DNA from: Fodinibacter sp963833495
GTDB taxonomy: Bacteria > Actinomycetota > Actinomycetes > Actinomycetales > Dermatophilaceae
DNA length: 64,000 bases
Direction of reading: 5' to 3'
Assembly: GCA_963833495.1 (NCBI GenBank)
Contig: CAWHYJ010000002.1
Coordinates: 186,001-250,000 of the forward strand
Under the pieces are notes generated by a model. It ran no database searches. It was not told the DNA's origin and was given only the letters and a program-made list of their open reading frames with translations. Positions 16,416 to 25,462 of the stretch are shown here, piece by piece (within the stretch, counting starts at the first letter, position 1; each line of letters begins with the position of its first letter). The position numbers were made by a program, and so were the translations under genes.

Positions 16416-17054
16416 ATGCCCCTGACCCGTGATCAGATGGCCGCCCGGGCCGCCGCCGAGCTCGAGGACGGCGCCTACGTCAACCTCGGCATCGGCCTGC
16501 CCACCCTGGTGCCCAACTACGTGCCCGACGACGTCGAGATCGTGCTGCAGAGCGAGAACGGCATCCTCGGCGTGGGCGCCTACCCCACCGACGACGCGGT
16601 CGACCCCGACCTGATCAACGCGGGCAAGGAGACCGTCACGGTGCGCCGCGGCGCCTCCTACTTCGACTCGGCCACCTCGTTCGGCATGATCCGCGGCGGC
16701 AAGGTCGACGCCGCCATCCTGGGCGCCATGCAGGTGTCCGCGGGTGGCGACATCGCCAACTGGATGATCCCGGGCAAGATGGTCAAGGGGATGGGCGGGG
16801 CGATGGACCTCGTGCACGGCGCGAAGAAGGTCGTCGTGCTGATGGAGCACGTCGCCAAGGACGGCTCGCACAAGATCGTGCAGGAGTGCTCGCTGCCGCT
16901 CACCGGCAAGGCCGTCGTGCAGCGGATCATCACCGACCTCGCCGTCATCGACGTCACCGACGACGGCCTGGTGCTGCGCGAGCTCGCGCCCGACGTCACG
17001 CTGGAGCAGGTGCGCGAGGCCACCGGCGCCCCCTTCACCGTCGACCTGGCCTGA
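16416..17054 (+). CDS. scoB: 3-oxoacid CoA-transferase subunit B
   Basis: The 212-residue partner of the gene just upstream. QSENGILGVG contains the catalytic Glu (residue 47) that forms the glutamyl-CoA intermediate. The GIGLPTLVPNYVP block at 30-42 and the GGAMDLVHGAKKVVVLMEH block near 130 are typical. The length is normal. An 18-bp perfect hairpin follows about 30 bp after the stop and ends the operon. Confidence 0.93.
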   Translation: MPLTRDQMAARAAAELEDGAYVNLGIGLPTLVPNYVPDDVEIVLQSENGILGVGAYPTDDAVDPDLINAGKETVTVRRGASYFDSATSFGMIRGGKVDAAILGAMQVSAGGDIANWMIPGKMVKGMGGAMDLVHGAKKVVVLMEHVAKDGSHKIVQECSLPLTGKAVVQRIITDLAVIDVTDDGLVLRELAPDVTLEQVREATGAPFTVDLA

Positions 17055-17083
17055 CCTCGAGGCCCCTTTCGTCAGCGGGAGGA

Positions 17084-17124
17084 ACGACGAGGGCGGATGC
17101 CTGACCGGCATCCGCCCTCGTCGT
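17084..17124 (+). terminator. strong transcription terminator hairpin
   Basis: Arms 17084-17101 and 17107-17124 are perfectly complementary over 18 bp, with a 5-nt loop (TGACC). It lies 30 bp after the stop of the CoA-transferase B subunit. No T-tract follows, but stem strength and place make it the operon terminator. Confidence 0.8.
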
Positions 17125-17496
17125 CACTGGCTCGGGTCAGAGTGACGTGGTAGGCGTAGATGCTGCGGAGCAGGGCCGGTGCGGCCGCTGAGGGGCACCG
17201 TGGTCCACGACCCCTACCGTCCACCGGTCCTGCTACGCACGCTCACGCTCACGCGACGCGGCCCCACCGAGACGACGGGCCGACGATCGCGCTGGTGGCG
17301 AGCAGGGTGGACACGGCGATGATGCGGACGTTTCTCATGGCTCGACGTAGAGGGGGTCAATAACCCACCCGTCGAGCCGGCCGCGGCGGAGCGGTTCAGG
17401 GGAACCCGGCAGGTGGCTGCGGTTGCGTCATCAACAGTTTCACCTCGGGCACTTGTGCATCTCCCGTACCACGAAACCGTGATGCACGACGCTCGC
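17125..17496. other. gene-poor stretch; one signal-peptide-like mini-ORF on the minus strand
   Basis: No convincing gene is seen. On the minus strand 17249-17338 encodes 29 residues starting MRNVRIIAVSTLLATSAIVG, which looks like a signal peptide but stops soon after. I see no good ribosome site before it. It may be the decayed start of a secreted-protein gene. The rest has no repeats or structures I could identify. Confidence 0.4.
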
Positions 17497-17511
17497 TATG
17501 CTGCTCTGATG
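17497..17511 (+). promoter_or_regulatory. leaderless promoter: -10 TATGCT then ATG start
   Basis: TATGCT at 17497-17502 lies 6 nt before the ATG at 17509 of the flippase gene. It supports that start over in-frame upstream starts at 17413 and 17482. Confidence 0.5.
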
Positions 17512-19026
17512 TCGCAGGAGCCGTCCGCCCTCGACGGGCCGGACTCCGGCCTCGAGGCAGCGCCGGCGCCCATCGCCTCGGCCACACCCGCCGACGCCAG
17601 CCTGCGCTCCCGGGCCGCCCTGAGCACCTACGCCACGGCGGTGCAGGGCCTGGCTCGCCTGCTCTACGGCGTGCTCGTCGGCCACCTCGGCTCGCGGGTG
17701 CTGCTCGGCCAGACCACCACCTCGCTGTCGCTGTCGGTGTTCACCAGCCAGGTCTGGGCCGCCCCGGCCTCGGTGGCCGGCACCCGGTTCGTCGCGGCCC
17801 ACGCGGCGCTCGGGGAGGACGAGGCGGCCGCCGTCGTGGCGCGGCACCTCGCGGTGCGCAGTGCCCGCATCGCCCTGGTGCTCCCCACGGTGCTGGCGCT
17901 CGTCGGCTCCGTGGTGCTCGGGTTCAGCGCGGCGCACACGATCGGCACCGTGCTGCTGGCGTTCTCGTACTCGATGTACATCACCCTGCGCGGCATCCAG
18001 TACGGCGCGCTGAGGTTCCGGCACGTCGCCGTCTGGGACACCATCGCCGGGGCGGTCGCCCTGGTCACCGTCACCGTGGTGCTCGCTCTCGACCTCACCC
18101 CCCTCGCCCTGCTCCCGCTGGCCCTGGGCTACGCGCTGTTCGCCGTGGTCTCGTGGCCGGCGCGGGTGGCCGGCCGGGTCGACCCCGCCCTGCGCCGGCA
18201 GATCGACCACTTCGTGCTGTTCGGTGCGGTGAGCGGGCTCGCCAGCGGTGGGCTGCTCCAGCTCTCACAGCTCGTCGCCCACCACTACGCCGGCCCGGCG
18301 CAGGCCGGCGACTTCGGCGCCGCGCTGACCCTGGCGACACCGGCATCCATGCTGTCGGTCGCCCTGAGCACGGTGTTCGTGCCACCGCTGGTCGCGGCTG
18401 CGGGCCGCGGCGACCGCGCCTCGGTGCACGCCCAGAGCGACGCCATCGCCCGCCGGCTGACCGCGATCTTCGTCGGGCTGTTCGGCGTGCTCGTCATCGT
18501 GAGCCCGCTCGCCATCGCTGTCGTGTGGGGCCCGGCCTACGAGGCCGCCGCCGAGATCCTGCCGGTGATGCTCGTCGCCGTGATGCTCACCTCCATCGCC
18601 CTGGGCGCGTCCACGACGCTGCAGTCCACCCGCGTGCGCGGGCCGCGCGAGGTCGCCGTGGTCAACGTCGCCGGGCTCGTCGTGAGCCTGGCGGCCTGGC
18701 CCTTCCTCGCGCCGCGCTACGGCACGGTCGGGGTGGCCGTGGGCTACCTGATCGGCTCGGGGCTGGCCTCGCTCGGGCTGCTCGCCACCGTCTGGTGGGT
18801 GGAGCGGCAGCACTGGCTGGGCCTGGCCGCCAAGCTGGTCGGCGGCACGGCCGTCGTGCTCGGGCTGGCCGAGCTGTCCCGGCAGGTGGACGGGCCTGCC
18901 GGGGCGCTGGCGCAGCTCGTTGCGGCCGCGCTGTTCGGCGTGGGGTGGCTGCTGCTCAACCGGCGCGACGTCGCGGCGCTCTGGGCGACGGTCCGAGGGC
19001 GCGGTGCCACGGCGGCGACCACCTAG
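17509..19026 (+). CDS. MOP-superfamily polysaccharide flippase (Wzx-like)
   Basis: A 505-residue membrane protein with 12-14 predicted helices after a cytoplasmic N-terminal tail of about 40 residues. It is like Wzx/MurJ-type lipid-linked oligosaccharide flippases. GDFGAALTLATPASMLSVALSTVFVPPLVAA, in the middle of the protein, is the conserved loop after helix 7, and VVWGPAYEAAAEILPVMLVAVML follows as in the family. It starts a run of glycosyltransferase genes and resembles the second flippase at 42.8 kb in the same helix (TPASLLATSLSLVLFPALAEA). It probably moves a polyprenyl-linked glycan unit to the outer face of the membrane. Confidence 0.85.
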   Translation: MSQEPSALDGPDSGLEAAPAPIASATPADASLRSRAALSTYATAVQGLARLLYGVLVGHLGSRVLLGQTTTSLSLSVFTSQVWAAPASVAGTRFVAAHAALGEDEAAAVVARHLAVRSARIALVLPTVLALVGSVVLGFSAAHTIGTVLLAFSYSMYITLRGIQYGALRFRHVAVWDTIAGAVALVTVTVVLALDLTPLALLPLALGYALFAVVSWPARVAGRVDPALRRQIDHFVLFGAVSGLASGGLLQLSQLVAHHYAGPAQAGDFGAALTLATPASMLSVALSTVFVPPLVAAAGRGDRASVHAQSDAIARRLTAIFVGLFGVLVIVSPLAIAVVWGPAYEAAAEILPVMLVAVMLTSIALGASTTLQSTRVRGPREVAVVNVAGLVVSLAAWPFLAPRYGTVGVAVGYLIGSGLASLGLLATVWWVERQHWLGLAAKLVGGTAVVLGLAELSRQVDGPAGALAQLVAAALFGVGWLLLNRRDVAALWATVRGRGATAATT

Positions 19027-19038
19027 AATCGTCGCGTG
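19024..19038 (+). promoter_or_regulatory. leaderless promoter embedded in the preceding stop codon
   Basis: The -10 box TAGAAT (19024-19029) begins with the TAG stop codon of the flippase gene. The GTG start of the GT2 gene follows 6 nt after the box at 19036. Confidence 0.55.
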
Positions 19039-19902
19039 CCGCCCACTCTCACCGTGCTGATGACTGCCTACCGCGGCACCACGGTCGAGGAGCTGGAGCG
19101 TTCGGTCGCCTGCATCACCGGCCAGACCCGGCCGCCGGAGGAGTTCCTCGTGGTCGTCGACGGCCCGGTCCCCGAGGTCCTGGATGCCGCCCTGACCAGC
19201 GCGGCCGCCGCCCACCCGGTCCTGCGCGTCGAGCGGCTGCCCCACAACGTCGGCAGCGGGCTGGCCTCGGCCCGCGGCCTGGAGCTCGCGACGGGTGACT
19301 TCGTGGCACGGCACGACTCCGACGACGTCTCGCTCCCCCACCGCCTCGAGCGCGAGATGGACGCCGTCGAGCGGCACGGCCTCGACCTCGTGGGGTCGGC
19401 CATGCTCGAGTTCGAGGGCAGCCCCGACCACGTGATCGGGGTGCGCCGCAGCCCCCGTACCCACGACCAGATCGCCGCCCGGATGCGGCTGAACAACCCG
19501 ATCAACAACCCGACGGCGGTCTTCCGGCGCCAGCTCGCCCTCGATGCCGGCGGCTACGCCGACCTGCGCTACATGCAGGACTACGACCTGTTCGCGCGCC
19601 TGCTGGCCGCCGGTGCGCGCGCCGAGAACCTCGACGAACCGCTCGTGCTGTTCAACGCCGGCGACGCCATGATCGCGCGCCGCGGCGGCTGGCGGATGCT
19701 GCCCTACGAGTGGGACATCCAGCGCCGGCTGCGCGCCACGGGCACGATCGGCACCGTGCTGCTGGTGCGCAACATGGTGGCGCGGGGCGCCTTCCGCCTC
19801 ATCCCGCCCAGGCTGCTCAAGCGGGTGTACCCCGTGCTCTTCCGCCGTGACCACGAGTCGCCGGTCGGCCCGGTCGACGGCCAGACCAGGGACGTGCGAT
19901 GA
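19036..19902 (+). CDS. family 2 glycosyltransferase
   Basis: A 288-residue GT-A enzyme. LTVLMTAYRGTTVEELERSV opens the fold, FLVVVDGPVPEVLDAAL is the nucleotide-binding strand, and ARHDSDDVSLPHRLEREM has the DxD metal motif. MQDYDLFARLLAAGAR near 175 is the conserved acceptor-side block (D-Y-D-L-F). It is like rhamnosyl- or galactosyltransferases of cell-surface polymers. The sugar cannot be named. It overlaps the next glycosyltransferase gene as ATGA. Confidence 0.88.
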   Translation: MPPTLTVLMTAYRGTTVEELERSVACITGQTRPPEEFLVVVDGPVPEVLDAALTSAAAAHPVLRVERLPHNVGSGLASARGLELATGDFVARHDSDDVSLPHRLEREMDAVERHGLDLVGSAMLEFEGSPDHVIGVRRSPRTHDQIAARMRLNNPINNPTAVFRRQLALDAGGYADLRYMQDYDLFARLLAAGARAENLDEPLVLFNAGDAMIARRGGWRMLPYEWDIQRRLRATGTIGTVLLVRNMVARGAFRLIPPRLLKRVYPVLFRRDHESPVGPVDGQTRDVR

Positions 19903-20699
19903 CGCCGCCGCTGATCACCTTCGTCATCGTGTCGTACGGCGGCGTCGACGACGCCGTCCGCCTGGTCGGCTCGCTCGGCCCCCGCGATGGGGTGGACCTC
20001 GTGCTGTGCGCCAACAAGCCCGGCGACACCGATGCCGCCGAGCGGGCCTTCGGCGAAGACCCCCGGGTGCGGGTGCTCCCGTTCGAGGACAACCCCGGCT
20101 ACCTACCGGCGCTGCAGCGAGCGCTCCCGCACATCGACACCTCCGCGCCGGTGGTGCTGTGCAACTGCGACCTGGTCGCCGACCCGGGGCTGGTCGCCGA
20201 GCTGCTCGCGCAGGTGCGCGCGTTCCCTGATGCCGGGTGGCTGGCGCCCGCCGTCATCGGGAGCCTCGGCGTCGACCAGAACCCCAACCTCCTCGCGCCG
20301 CCGACGGCCCGCTGGCTGCACGCCCTCGCCGCGGTGCACCGGTCCCCCCGGGTGGCCGACCTGCTGCTGCTCCGCAAGGAGGGGCACAGCTCGCGCACCC
20401 TCACCGGTATCGAGCCGGGCACCGCCGTCTTCGCGGGCCACGGCTCGGTCGTCGTGCTCACCCCCCGGTTCTTCGCCGCCGGCGGGTCGTGCGACTACCC
20501 CTTCGCCCTCTTCGGCGAGGAGCTGTGGTTCGCGCGCGAGTGCTCGCGCCTGGGTCTGGAGGTGCGCTACGTGCCGAGCGCGGTGCTCCGCCACACCGAG
20601 CACGCCGCGACCGGGCACCGGCGCCGCGGTGCGGTGGCGCGCGTCAAGTACGACGGGCTGCGCTACTGGGCCCGCGCGGCGCGTGAGGCCGGGTGGTGA
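19899..20699 (+). CDS. family 2 glycosyltransferase (rhamnosyltransferase-like)
   Basis: A 266-residue GT2 enzyme. ITFVIVSYGGVDDAVRLV is the first strand, NPGYLPALQRAL is the N-x-G(Y) block of rhamnosyltransferase-like members, and LCNCDLVADPGLV holds the catalytic D-containing motif. FALFGEELWFARECSRLG near residue 205 is the conserved E-E region that positions the acceptor. It has no transmembrane anchor. The ATG overlaps the previous gene's stop, so both are co-translated. Confidence 0.87.
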   Translation: MTPPLITFVIVSYGGVDDAVRLVGSLGPRDGVDLVLCANKPGDTDAAERAFGEDPRVRVLPFEDNPGYLPALQRALPHIDTSAPVVLCNCDLVADPGLVAELLAQVRAFPDAGWLAPAVIGSLGVDQNPNLLAPPTARWLHALAAVHRSPRVADLLLLRKEGHSSRTLTGIEPGTAVFAGHGSVVVLTPRFFAAGGSCDYPFALFGEELWFARECSRLGLEVRYVPSAVLRHTEHAATGHRRRGAVARVKYDGLRYWARAAREAGW

Positions 20700-20741
20700 C
20701 CTCCTCCCGTGCGGCGTTCGGGGCGCGGGCCCGCTCACCCG

Positions 20742-20757
20742 TACGCTGGTTGCGATG
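20742..20757 (+). promoter_or_regulatory. leaderless promoter: -10 TACGCT then ATG start
   Basis: TACGCT at 20742-20747 lies 7 nt before the ATG at 20755 of the next GT2 gene. The 55-bp gap before it makes this a separate transcription unit or an internal promoter. Confidence 0.45.
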
Positions 20758-21444
20758 AGCACCAGCGCCCCCTCCACCAACGACGACGTCTGGCTCGTGG
20801 TCCCCCTCTACAACGAGGGGTCCGTGATCGCCGACGTCGTCCGAGACGCGCAACGCACCTTTCCCAACATCGTCGTGGTCGACGACGGATCCGCCGACGA
20901 CGGCGCGGATGCCGCAGCGGCCGCCGGCGCCGTCGTCGTGCGCCACCCGGTCAACCTGGGCCAGGGCGCGGCACTGCAGACCGGCTTCGAGTACGCCCGG
21001 TCGGTGCACTCGATGCAATGGGTCGTCACCTTCGACGCCGACGGCCAGCACCAGGTGTCCGACGTGGTCGACATGCTCGCCAAGGCCCGTGCCGAGGACC
21101 TCCAGGTGGTGTTCGGCTCGCGGTTCCTCGACGACCGCACGACGCCGAGCGCGATGAAGAAGGTGGTGCTGCGCCTCGCCGTCGGCTACACCAACATCAC
21201 GACCGGCACCAAGCTGACCGACGCCCACAACGGCCTGCGGGTGATGAGCCGCGAGGTGGTCGAGCGGCTCGACATCACCCAGAACCGGATGGCGCACGCC
21301 TCCGAGCTGGTCGCGCAGATCGGCGAGATGAAGGTGCGCTACGGCGAGAGCCCGGTGCACATCCTCTACACCGACTACTCCAAGTCCAAGGGCCAGTCCC
21401 TCTGGAACTCGGTCAACATCCTCGTGGAGCTGATGTTCCGGTGA
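20755..21444 (+). CDS. family 2 glycosyltransferase, DPM1/GtrB-like soluble core
   Basis: A 229-residue GT2 enzyme of the polyprenyl-phosphate glycosyltransferase type: VWLVVPLYNEGSVIADVV, IVVVDDGSADDGADAA, NLGQGAALQTGFEYA and TFDADGQHQVSDVVDML in order. KLTDAHNGLRVMSREVV is the typical late block. It lacks its own membrane helices. The next gene (GTGA overlap) is a DUF2304 membrane protein, a common partner, which could anchor it. Product: a lipid-linked monosaccharide used by the GT-C proteins nearby. Confidence 0.9.
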   Translation: MSTSAPSTNDDVWLVVPLYNEGSVIADVVRDAQRTFPNIVVVDDGSADDGADAAAAAGAVVVRHPVNLGQGAALQTGFEYARSVHSMQWVVTFDADGQHQVSDVVDMLAKARAEDLQVVFGSRFLDDRTTPSAMKKVVLRLAVGYTNITTGTKLTDAHNGLRVMSREVVERLDITQNRMAHASELVAQIGEMKVRYGESPVHILYTDYSKSKGQSLWNSVNILVELMFR

Positions 21445-21800
21445 ACACCGTCCTCATCATCCAGGTCCTGCTCATCATGGTGGTCGTCCTGGTCGTGGCC
21501 CGGCTGTTCCGCTCGCGCGGGGCCCGTGCCCAGGCGATCCGCCGGATCGGGCTGGTCGTCTTCGCGGCGTTCGCGGCCGTGTCGATCCTCTTTCCCGACC
21601 TGTGGAGCCGGATCGCCCGGATCGTCGGCGTGGGCCGCGGCACCGACCTGGTGCTGTACGCGCTCGTCGTGGCCTTCCTCAGCTTCACGGTCACGACCTA
21701 CCTGCGCTACCGGGACCTCGAGACCAACTACACCCGGTTGGCCCGCCGGATCGCCCTGTCGGAGGCGCGCCGGCCGACCGATCGCGACGAGACCACCTGA
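21441..21800 (+). CDS. DUF2304 family membrane protein
   Basis: A 119-residue protein with three hydrophobic helices (about 3-22, 35-52 and 66-86) followed by YLRYRDLETNYTRLARRIAL, the basic, coiled-coil-like tail seen in DUF2304. Members are usually encoded right after a DPM1-like GT2, as here, and probably serve as its membrane partner. Starts at GTG with a GTGA overlap and ends with a TGATG overlap to the next gene. Confidence 0.8.
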   Translation: MNTVLIIQVLLIMVVVLVVARLFRSRGARAQAIRRIGLVVFAAFAAVSILFPDLWSRIARIVGVGRGTDLVLYALVVAFLSFTVTTYLRYRDLETNYTRLARRIALSEARRPTDRDETT

Positions 21801-23761
21801 TGACCGCAGCATCCCTCCTGCGGGCTGCGGGGCGCTCGACGGTGACCTGTGCCCTGGTGCTCTTCGCCGTGTGGACGATCGTCTACCAGGTCGCGCTGTT
21901 CGCCGGGTTCCCCGCCACGCCCAGTCTCGTCGTCGCTCTCGTCCTCGGGGTGGGGTCGTTGGTGCTGGGCCGACGGCTCGACCCGACGGCGCCCCCGCTC
22001 GTCGCGGCACTGCCGGGCAGCACGCCCTCGCTGGCGGTGCTCGGCGTGACGGTCGTGGCGACGGGCCTGGCGCTCGTCGGGCAGCGGTCGGCCGCACTCG
22101 TCATCGGAGTGCTCGCCGCCATCGCGGCCCTCGTCACCGTGGCACGCAAACCCCAGCCCGCTGACACCTCCACGGCCGCCGACGAGCACGTGCCCGGACC
22201 CTGGCTGTGGCCCGTCGGCTGGGGTGCGGCCGTCGTGAGCGCAGTGCTGGCGAGCATCGTCGTGCGGCCCGATGGCGACGACGCCTACTTCGTCAACTTC
22301 TCGACCTGGGTGGCCGAACGCGGCCGGTTCCCGCTGCGCGAGACGATGATCAGCCCCGACCGCCTGCCCGCGCTGTCGGCCCACTCACCACCCACCCACT
22401 CCGTCGAGGGCCTCATCGGTGCTGTCGCCCGGGTGGGCGGCATCGAGGCGGGCACCGCGGCCTACGTGGTCGCCACTCCCCTTGTCACCGCCCTCGCCGT
22501 CCTCGTGCTCACCCGACTCGTCGAGGAGGCGCGGGTCCCCACCGCCCCCGCCGCGCTCCTGGCGGCCGTCACCTACCTCTGGACGACCGGCGGCTCGAGC
22601 TACAGCTTCGGCAGCTTCTTCGGCGTCCGGATGTGGCAGGGCAAGGCGATGCTCGTGTCGCTGGTGCTCCCCCTCGTGCTCCTCACCGGCGCCCGCCTCG
22701 TGCGCTCGGGGTCGGCCCGCTCCCACCTGCTCTTCGGTGCCGCGCTCGTCGCCGCCGTCGGCGTCTCCAACACGTCGGTGTTCCTCCTCCCGCTGCTCGT
22801 CGGCGGGATCGCGGTGGCCGCCGTCGCCCTGCACCGCCCGAGGGGGGCGTTGCGTCTGGCCGCCTGGGTGGCCTACCCGCTCGTCGTGGGGGTCCTGACC
22901 GTGCTGGCCGCCCCGGAGTCGTCCACCACGGCGCAGCGGCTGGCCGAGGGCTTCGTCGTCTCGCAGGGCGGCACGGGCGGCCCCGATCCGCTCACCACCG
23001 TTCCGGGCTCATACGGCATCCTGGCGGTCACCTGCCTGGCCATCGGGCTCGGGGCGCTGGGCATCCGCGACCTCGTGCTGCGGGTGGCCACCACCGGGTC
23101 CTTCCTCGCGACCGGGGTGTGCCTGCTGCCGGGCGTGCGCAGCCTCCTCGCGACGATCGGCCTCGACTCCGTGCTCTGGCGCTTCTGGTGGATCGTTCCG
23201 GTACCGCTCCTCCTGGCCGGCTTCGTCGGCGCCGTGACCGGACGGCTCGCCGAGCGACCTCGCGTGGTCGTCGCCGCGGCTGCCGCGGCCACCGCGGCGT
23301 TGGTCGGCCTCACTCCACTGGCGAACGGGCAGTGGGTCGGGGCTCCGGGCAATGGTGCGTACATCGCGACCCCGCTCACCTGGAAGGTCCCTCGGGATGC
23401 CCTGCGCGAGGCCCGCTTCGTCGAGTCGATCAGCCGCCCGGGCGACACGGTGGTCGCGCCGTGGGACACGTCCCGGGTGCTCGTCGCCCTCACCGTGGAC
23501 GTGCAGCCGGTGTCCGCGCGCAGCGCCTACCTCCCGTACTACTCGGGGGTGCGGGGAGCCTACGCCGGGGCCAGGAGGGAGCTCCAGCTGTTCGCCGACG
23601 AGCGGACGCCCGAGGGCGACCCCCTGACCAGTGAGCTCGACGCGCTCAGCGTCGACACCGCCTGCGTCGGAAGCACCCGGGGCCGGGCGATCAGCCTGTT
23701 GAAGGCCAACGGCTTCCACCGGGCGGGGGAGGTCAACGACCTCACCTGCCTACGGCGTTAG
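21800..23761 (+). CDS. large polytopic membrane protein (DUF6077/GT-C-like)
   Basis: A 653-residue protein with about 12-13 transmembrane helices. An early extracytoplasmic loop has RPDGDDAYFVNFSTWVAERG (about residues 155-174) with paired Asp residues, where GT-C enzymes hold catalysis. RMWQGKAMLVSLVLPLVLL near 278 resembles a block I associate with DUF6077-type proteins. A soluble C-terminal part of about 120 residues follows. It probably uses the lipid-linked sugar made by the upstream DPM1-like enzyme, to which it is translationally coupled (TGATG). The family name is tentative. Confidence 0.65.
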   Translation: MTAASLLRAAGRSTVTCALVLFAVWTIVYQVALFAGFPATPSLVVALVLGVGSLVLGRRLDPTAPPLVAALPGSTPSLAVLGVTVVATGLALVGQRSAALVIGVLAAIAALVTVARKPQPADTSTAADEHVPGPWLWPVGWGAAVVSAVLASIVVRPDGDDAYFVNFSTWVAERGRFPLRETMISPDRLPALSAHSPPTHSVEGLIGAVARVGGIEAGTAAYVVATPLVTALAVLVLTRLVEEARVPTAPAALLAAVTYLWTTGGSSYSFGSFFGVRMWQGKAMLVSLVLPLVLLTGARLVRSGSARSHLLFGAALVAAVGVSNTSVFLLPLLVGGIAVAAVALHRPRGALRLAAWVAYPLVVGVLTVLAAPESSTTAQRLAEGFVVSQGGTGGPDPLTTVPGSYGILAVTCLAIGLGALGIRDLVLRVATTGSFLATGVCLLPGVRSLLATIGLDSVLWRFWWIVPVPLLLAGFVGAVTGRLAERPRVVVAAAAAATAALVGLTPLANGQWVGAPGNGAYIATPLTWKVPRDALREARFVESISRPGDTVVAPWDTSRVLVALTVDVQPVSARSAYLPYYSGVRGAYAGARRELQLFADERTPEGDPLTSELDALSVDTACVGSTRGRAISLLKANGFHRAGEVNDLTCLRR

Positions 23762-23775
23762 GGCGGGACGCCACC

Positions 23776-25383
23776 TCAGCGAACCACGTAGAGCTGCACG
23801 GTGCGGGCGTCGTCCTCGAAGACGAGGTCCCACGTCGGCGGGATCGTCTTGTTCTTGGCCCGCCAAGGCTTCAGGGCCGACCGGCAGTAGAGGCACACCG
23901 AGCTCCGGGCGCTGTAGAGCAGCACGGCATCCCCCGGGCCGGGCGCCCCGCTGCCGGTGAGGCTCCTGGGCTTTCCCGTCCACACCTTCGCGCCACCGAG
24001 CGGAGGACGCTGGTAGGCCGGGAGCATCCGCTTGGTCGACCAGTCGGTCCAGACCTCGTCGACCGCGAAGCCCTTGCCGTCGAGGTGGGCCCGCAGCTCC
24101 TCCAGGGCGTCACCACCGTTGACCGCGAAGGCCGGCACGGCGGGCACGTAGCGCACGGCCAGCCACACCGGTGTCAGGCAGGCGACGACGGCCACCCCCG
24201 CGACCACCGCCCGGCGGGCCGTGCGCGAGGACGAGCCGGCCCGGCCCAGGATCCAGCCGGCGACCACGGAGACCAGCCCACCGATGACCAGGGCGATGAA
24301 CGGGAAGTACTGGATCCAGTAGCGCGGGTTGACCAGGGTGCCGAACGGGTGCTGCGGGAAGAGCACGCCCCCGGCGAGCAGGTTCAGGCCGTAGACGGAG
24401 ATGAAGCCGAGCGAGGCCAGCCGCAGCCCGCGGTTGGGCACCAGGACGGCGAGCACGGCCAGCGCTCCGCTCACGACCAGCCAGAGGCCGTCGGAGCGGG
24501 CCAGTGCCGCCTTGGGGATCGAGAGGAAGAAGCCCATCCGGGTGCGGTCGGCGAGGTCGACCTTGATCGGCGACGGCGGTGGCACGTTGCCGACCTGCTG
24601 GGGGTTGGTGCCGATCAGGGTGTGGGCCTTGAGCAGCGGGTCGCCGTAGACCAGGCCGCTGATGCCGACGTCGAGGGCTGCCCACCCCAGCAGCGGCAGC
24701 ATCAGCAGCGCGGCGGTGCGCAGCACGGTGCCGCGGCGCCACAGCACCACCAGCACGATGGGCCAGGCCAGCAGCGCCGTCTCGCGCACCTCGAAGCCCC
24801 ACCCGAGCAGGAACCCCGTGGCCAGGACCCACGCCATGCCGGCCCGCCCGGACAGGTTGCGGTCGCGCGCCATCAGCGCGCAGAACAGGGCGCTGAACAC
24901 CAGCGCCATCGACATGATGTCGGGGTAGCCGCGCGAGAGGTTGAAGAAGACGATCGCGTTGGTGAACGTCACCACGACGGCGACCAAGCCTGCGATGGGG
25001 CTCCAGAGGCGACGGCCGACGAGGTAGAGCATGGCCGCCAGCACCCCGGCCGACAACAGGGGCCAGAAGTAGTAGGTGGCCTCGGAGTTCTTGAAGACGA
25101 AGGCCGGGGGGAGGTTGGCCAGGATGATGCCGTAGCGGGTGAAACCAAGCGGCACCCAGTCGGCACTGGGGAACTCGAGCGCCGAGCGCACGTAGTGCCA
25201 GGGGTCGGTGGGCACGATCGGCGATCGCCAGATGATGCCGACCACGACCGTGACGAGGCCGAGCACCGCGGCCACGGCGACGTCACGACGGGTGATCGGT
25301 GCCCCGGCGAGCAGGTCGCGTCGGCTCGTCGGCTCGACCGGCGCCTCGCTGGCCGGGACTGCCCGGTCGGTGGCAGCGGTCAT
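23776..25383 (-). CDS. GT39-like membrane glycosyltransferase
   Basis: A 535-residue membrane protein with about 10-12 helices. PIVPTDPWHYVRSALEFPSA near residue 50 contains the acidic first loop typical of protein/lipid glycosyltransferases of the ArnT/PMT class, and NPRYWIQYFPFIALVIGGL near 355 is the conserved late helix with R-Y. A C-terminal soluble tail of about 130 residues contains CLYCRSALKPW. The ATG at 25383 is chosen; the frame is open further upstream but low in coding character. It is convergent with the 653-aa membrane protein, with a 14-bp gap. Confidence 0.75.
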   Translation of the reverse strand: MTAATDRAVPASEAPVEPTSRRDLLAGAPITRRDVAVAAVLGLVTVVVGIIWRSPIVPTDPWHYVRSALEFPSADWVPLGFTRYGIILANLPPAFVFKNSEATYYFWPLLSAGVLAAMLYLVGRRLWSPIAGLVAVVVTFTNAIVFFNLSRGYPDIMSMALVFSALFCALMARDRNLSGRAGMAWVLATGFLLGWGFEVRETALLAWPIVLVVLWRRGTVLRTAALLMLPLLGWAALDVGISGLVYGDPLLKAHTLIGTNPQQVGNVPPPSPIKVDLADRTRMGFFLSIPKAALARSDGLWLVVSGALAVLAVLVPNRGLRLASLGFISVYGLNLLAGGVLFPQHPFGTLVNPRYWIQYFPFIALVIGGLVSVVAGWILGRAGSSSRTARRAVVAGVAVVACLTPVWLAVRYVPAVPAFAVNGGDALEELRAHLDGKGFAVDEVWTDWSTKRMLPAYQRPPLGGAKVWTGKPRSLTGSGAPGPGDAVLLYSARSSVCLYCRSALKPWRAKNKTIPPTWDLVFEDDARTVQLYVVR

Positions 25384-25462
25384 CGCAGGGGTCTCCAGGG
25401 TCGGATGGTGTCGAAGGGCCAAGGATAGTCGCGGTGGCCGGCCGCTCCTGACACCCGCGCCG

